Origin: Halobacteriales archaeon QH_10_67_13
Lineage (GTDB): Archaea; Halobacteriota; Halobacteria; Halobacteriales; Haloarculaceae
DNA length: 15,726 nucleotides
Assembly: GCA_003021335.1 (NCBI GenBank)
Contig: PXQL01000047.1
Coordinates: forward strand, 1 to 15,726
Reading direction: 5' to 3'
Below are positions 13,812-15,726 of the stretch, in pieces. Within the stretch, counting starts at the first letter, position 1. Every line of letters starts with the position of its first letter. The notes under the pieces were generated by a model. That model ran no database searches and had not been told where the DNA came from. It worked only from the letters and a program-made list of their open reading frames with translations. The position numbers and the translations under genes are program-made.

Positions 13812-15512
13812 TTACGTGACCCGGACGGTCTCGCGGTAGGAGCCGTACTCCTCTTCGAAGACGTTCATGATCTCGCCCATCGTCGCGTACGTCTTCACGG
13901 CCGCGATCGTCGGCTCGACGACGTTCTCGCCCTCCCGGGTCGCCTCGCGGAGCCGGTCCAGTGCGTCGGTGACGGCCTCGTCGTCGCGGTCGGCCTTGAC
14001 CGACTCGAGGCGGTCCTGCTGGCGCCGTTGGACATCCTCGTCGACAGTCAGGAGATCCGGCTTGGTCTCCTCCTCGATGGTGTACTCGTTGACTCCGACG
14101 ACGACCTCCTCGCCCTCGTCGACCCGTCGCTGGTACTTGTAGGCCGAGTCCTGGATCTCCCGCTGGAAGTACCCCTCCTCGATGCCGGCCAGCACGCCGG
14201 CTCTCATTGACCCGTCGCCCATGTCGCGGATCTCCTCGAGATACTCCATGGCCTCGCGCTCGATGTCGTCGGTGAGCGCCTCGACGGCGTAGGACCCGCC
14301 CAGCGGATCGACGATGTCGGCCGCGCCCGACTCCTCGGCGATGATCTGCTGGGTGCGCAGGGCCACGCGGACCGCCTCCTCGCTCGGCAGGGCGAGCGCC
14401 TCGTCGTAGCTGTTGGTGTGGAGACTCTGTGTCCCGCCGAGCACGCCGGCAAGTGCCTGGATCGTCACCCGGACGATGTTGTTCAGCGGCTGCTGGGCGG
14501 TCAGTGACTGGCCCGCGGTCTGGGTGTGGAACTTCAGCGCCCGCGCCCGGTCGGTTTCGGCGCCGTACCAGTCGGCGAGCAGCCGCCCCCAGATCCGGCG
14601 GGCGGCCCGGAACTTCGCGACCTCCTCGAAGATCGAATTATGGGCGTTGAAGAAAAATGAGAGCGTCGGACCGAACCGGTCGACGTCCATGCCGCGGTCG
14701 AGACAGTCCTCGACGTAGGCGAAGCCGTCCGCGAGGGTGAACGCAAGCTCCTGGACCGCGGTCGAGCCGGCCTCGCGGATGTGATACCCCGAGACAGAGA
14801 TCGGGTTGAACTTCGGGGTCTCTCCGACGGAGAACTCGATCACGTCGGTCGTGATCCGCAGGGACGGCTCCGGGGGCACGACCCACTCTTTCTGTGCGAT
14901 GAACTCCTTGAACATGTCGTTCTGAAGCGTCCCGTGGAGCTGCTCGCGGTCGACGCCCTGCCGGTCGGCCAGGGCGACGTACATCGCGTAGATGACGACC
15001 GCGCTGGGGTTGATGGTAAAGGATGTCGAAACCTCGGCGAGGTCGATCCCATCGAAGAGGATCTCCATGTCCCGGAGGGTGTCCACCGCGACGCCCTCCT
15101 TGCCGACCTCGCCGGCGGCCATGGCGTGATCGGAGTCGATACCCATCAGCGTCGGCATGTCGAAGGCCGTCGAGAGTCCGGTCTGGCCCTCCTCAATCAG
15201 GTAGTGAAACCGCTCGTTGGTCTCTTCGGCGGTGCCGAAGCCGGCGAACTGGCGCATCGTCCAGGTCCGGCCGCGGTACATCGTCGGGTACACCCCGCGA
15301 GTAAAGGGCGGCTCCCCCGGGAAGCCGGCGTCTTCGGCGTAGGACTGGTCGGCGATGTCATCAGGGGTGTACAGCCGGTCGACCGGCAGGTTCGAGACCG
15401 TGGCAAACTCTTCTCGGCGCTCGCCGAACCGCTCAAGGGTCGGATCGAGGGTCTCTGACTCCCACTCACTTCCGGCCTCGCGGATTCGTTCGAGCTCCGA
15501 CGGGTTGAACAT
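13812..15512 (-). CDS. Acyl-CoA mutase large subunit (methylmalonyl-CoA mutase family), isobutyryl-CoA-mutase-like active site
   Basis: 566 residues, the usual length for a stand-alone substrate-binding TIM-barrel subunit; the B12-binding subunit is a separate gene outside the window. These enzymes rearrange the acyl-CoA carbon skeleton by adenosylcobalamin radicals. Numbering falls exactly on that of Propionibacterium MutB: Arg82, Thr85, Arg87, Ser114, Ser164, Thr166, Tyr243 and His244 (SGYHIREAG) are all present. However, position 89 is Phe (TWTMRQFAGFG) rather than Tyr, and position 207 is Gln (KEFIAQKEW) rather than Arg. Tyr89 and Arg207 recognise methylmalonyl-CoA; Phe plus Gln is the known pattern of isobutyryl-CoA mutase, and Ile plus Gln that of 2-hydroxyisobutyryl-CoA mutase. 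The likely substrate is therefore isobutyryl/n-butyryl-CoA or similar, not methylmalonyl-CoA (inference). Automated annotation would call it methylmalonyl-CoA mutase. The gene appears intact. Confidence 0.92.
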   Translation of the reverse strand: MFNPSELERIREAGSEWESETLDPTLERFGERREEFATVSNLPVDRLYTPDDIADQSYAEDAGFPGEPPFTRGVYPTMYRGRTWTMRQFAGFGTAEETNERFHYLIEEGQTGLSTAFDMPTLMGIDSDHAMAAGEVGKEGVAVDTLRDMEILFDGIDLAEVSTSFTINPSAVVIYAMYVALADRQGVDREQLHGTLQNDMFKEFIAQKEWVVPPEPSLRITTDVIEFSVGETPKFNPISVSGYHIREAGSTAVQELAFTLADGFAYVEDCLDRGMDVDRFGPTLSFFFNAHNSIFEEVAKFRAARRIWGRLLADWYGAETDRARALKFHTQTAGQSLTAQQPLNNIVRVTIQALAGVLGGTQSLHTNSYDEALALPSEEAVRVALRTQQIIAEESGAADIVDPLGGSYAVEALTDDIEREAMEYLEEIRDMGDGSMRAGVLAGIEEGYFQREIQDSAYKYQRRVDEGEEVVVGVNEYTIEEETKPDLLTVDEDVQRRQQDRLESVKADRDDEAVTDALDRLREATREGENVVEPTIAAVKTYATMGEIMNVFEEEYGSYRETVRVT

Positions 15513-15530
15513 AGCACGCGTTCGTGATCA

Positions 15531-15539
15531 GAGAAAATG
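15531..15539 (-). promoter_or_regulatory. TATA-like box for the mutase gene
   Basis: On the minus strand, cattttctc lies about 23 bases before ATG 15512, within the 55-base gap after the NAD+ synthetase gene. The match to consensus is moderate. Confidence 0.35.
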
Positions 15540-15567
15540 AAGATTCCGGCCGTGTTCCGGCTTGAGG

Positions 15568-15726
15568 TCACCGGACGTGTTCGTAGGAGGCGGCGATCGG
15601 GTACCGCCAGCCCCGGCCAAAGGCCTTGTCGGTGATCCGCAGCGCCGGCGGGGTCTGCCAGCGCTTGAACTCAGAGCGGGTGAGCCGGGCCAAGGCCTCA
15701 TCGACGACGGCAGGCGAGTACTCCTC
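15568..15726 (-). CDS. nadE: NAD+ synthetase, C-terminal end only (cut by window edge)
   Basis: The last 52 codons plus TGA (15570-15568) of a minus-strand gene that continues beyond the window. It reads EEYSPAVVDEALARLTRSEF then KRWQTPPALRITDKAFGRGW and ends RYPIAASYEHVR. The pattern K-R-x-Q-x-P-P-x-L-R/K-(I/V)-T-x-x-A-F-G-x-G is the characteristic C-terminal end of NAD+ synthetases, which amidate nicotinic acid adenine dinucleotide to NAD+. Only the tail is visible, so I cannot say whether it has a glutaminase domain or uses ammonia directly. It runs in the same direction as the mutase gene, 55 bases upstream of it. Confidence 0.82.
   Translation of the reverse strand, partial: EEYSPAVVDEALARLTRSEFKRWQTPPALRITDKAFGRGWRYPIAASYEHVR

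Noticed and set aside
1..15726. CRISPR arrays, tRNA or rRNA genes, insertion sequences, prophage or defence genes
   Set aside because: No spaced direct repeats, cloverleaf-like sequences, transposase motifs (DDE, HUH, serine recombinase) or phage structural proteins were seen.

Overview
The window looks like chromosomal DNA from a halophilic archaeon (class Halobacteria). It is GC-rich, the proteins are strongly acidic, and promoters are TATA-like boxes about 25-28 bases before start codons with almost no leader. Many proteins resemble families that I know mainly from haloarchaea. No tool was run, so family names come from recognition of the sequence.

Layout: (1) 16-289 (-), a broken small conserved gene (DUF5785-like). 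(2) 382-2190 (+), an ABC-2 type exporter: a possible tiny leader ORF, the permease and the ATPase, with the last two overlapping. (3) 2243-3778 (+), an MFS transporter fused in frame to a small haloarchaeal protein (DUF7111-like). (4) 3842-5308 (-), a two-subunit haloarchaeal-type beta-ketothiolase (Ser-nucleophile thiolase subunit plus zinc-ribbon/OB-fold subunit). The thiolase gene is disrupted near its 5' end. (5) 5376-9894 (-), a tight co-oriented block: Trm112-like protein, a two-helix membrane protein, a double-RecA KaiC-like ATPase and a three-PAS histidine kinase. The last two overlap and probably form one signalling unit. (6) 9942-11182 (-), purA, with a frameshifting internal deletion, divergent from (7) 11339-11644 (+), a small winged-helix regulator. 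(8) 11661-13742 (-), a large protein with two globular ends, a low-complexity linker and a coiled coil. (9) 13812-15512 (-), an acyl-CoA mutase large subunit whose substrate-binding residues match isobutyryl-CoA mutase rather than methylmalonyl-CoA mutase. (10) The 3' end of an NAD+ synthetase gene (-), cut by the window edge.

Two observations stand out. First, the mutase aligns residue for residue with the classic methylmalonyl-CoA mutase numbering but has Phe89 and Gln207 in place of Tyr89 and Arg207. Second, several genes carry lesions of one style. PurA and the thiolase each lack roughly 20-30 codons and change frame at the gap. The MFS gene appears to have lost its own C-terminus and stop, and now runs into the next gene. 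The ABC permease may have a similar in-frame gap. The DUF5785-like gene has an extra base in a G run and no start codon. This may be real gene decay or an assembly/amplification artefact, and read mapping would decide.

I see no rRNA, tRNA, CRISPR array, insertion sequence or phage gene. No gene-free stretch exceeds 300 bases.
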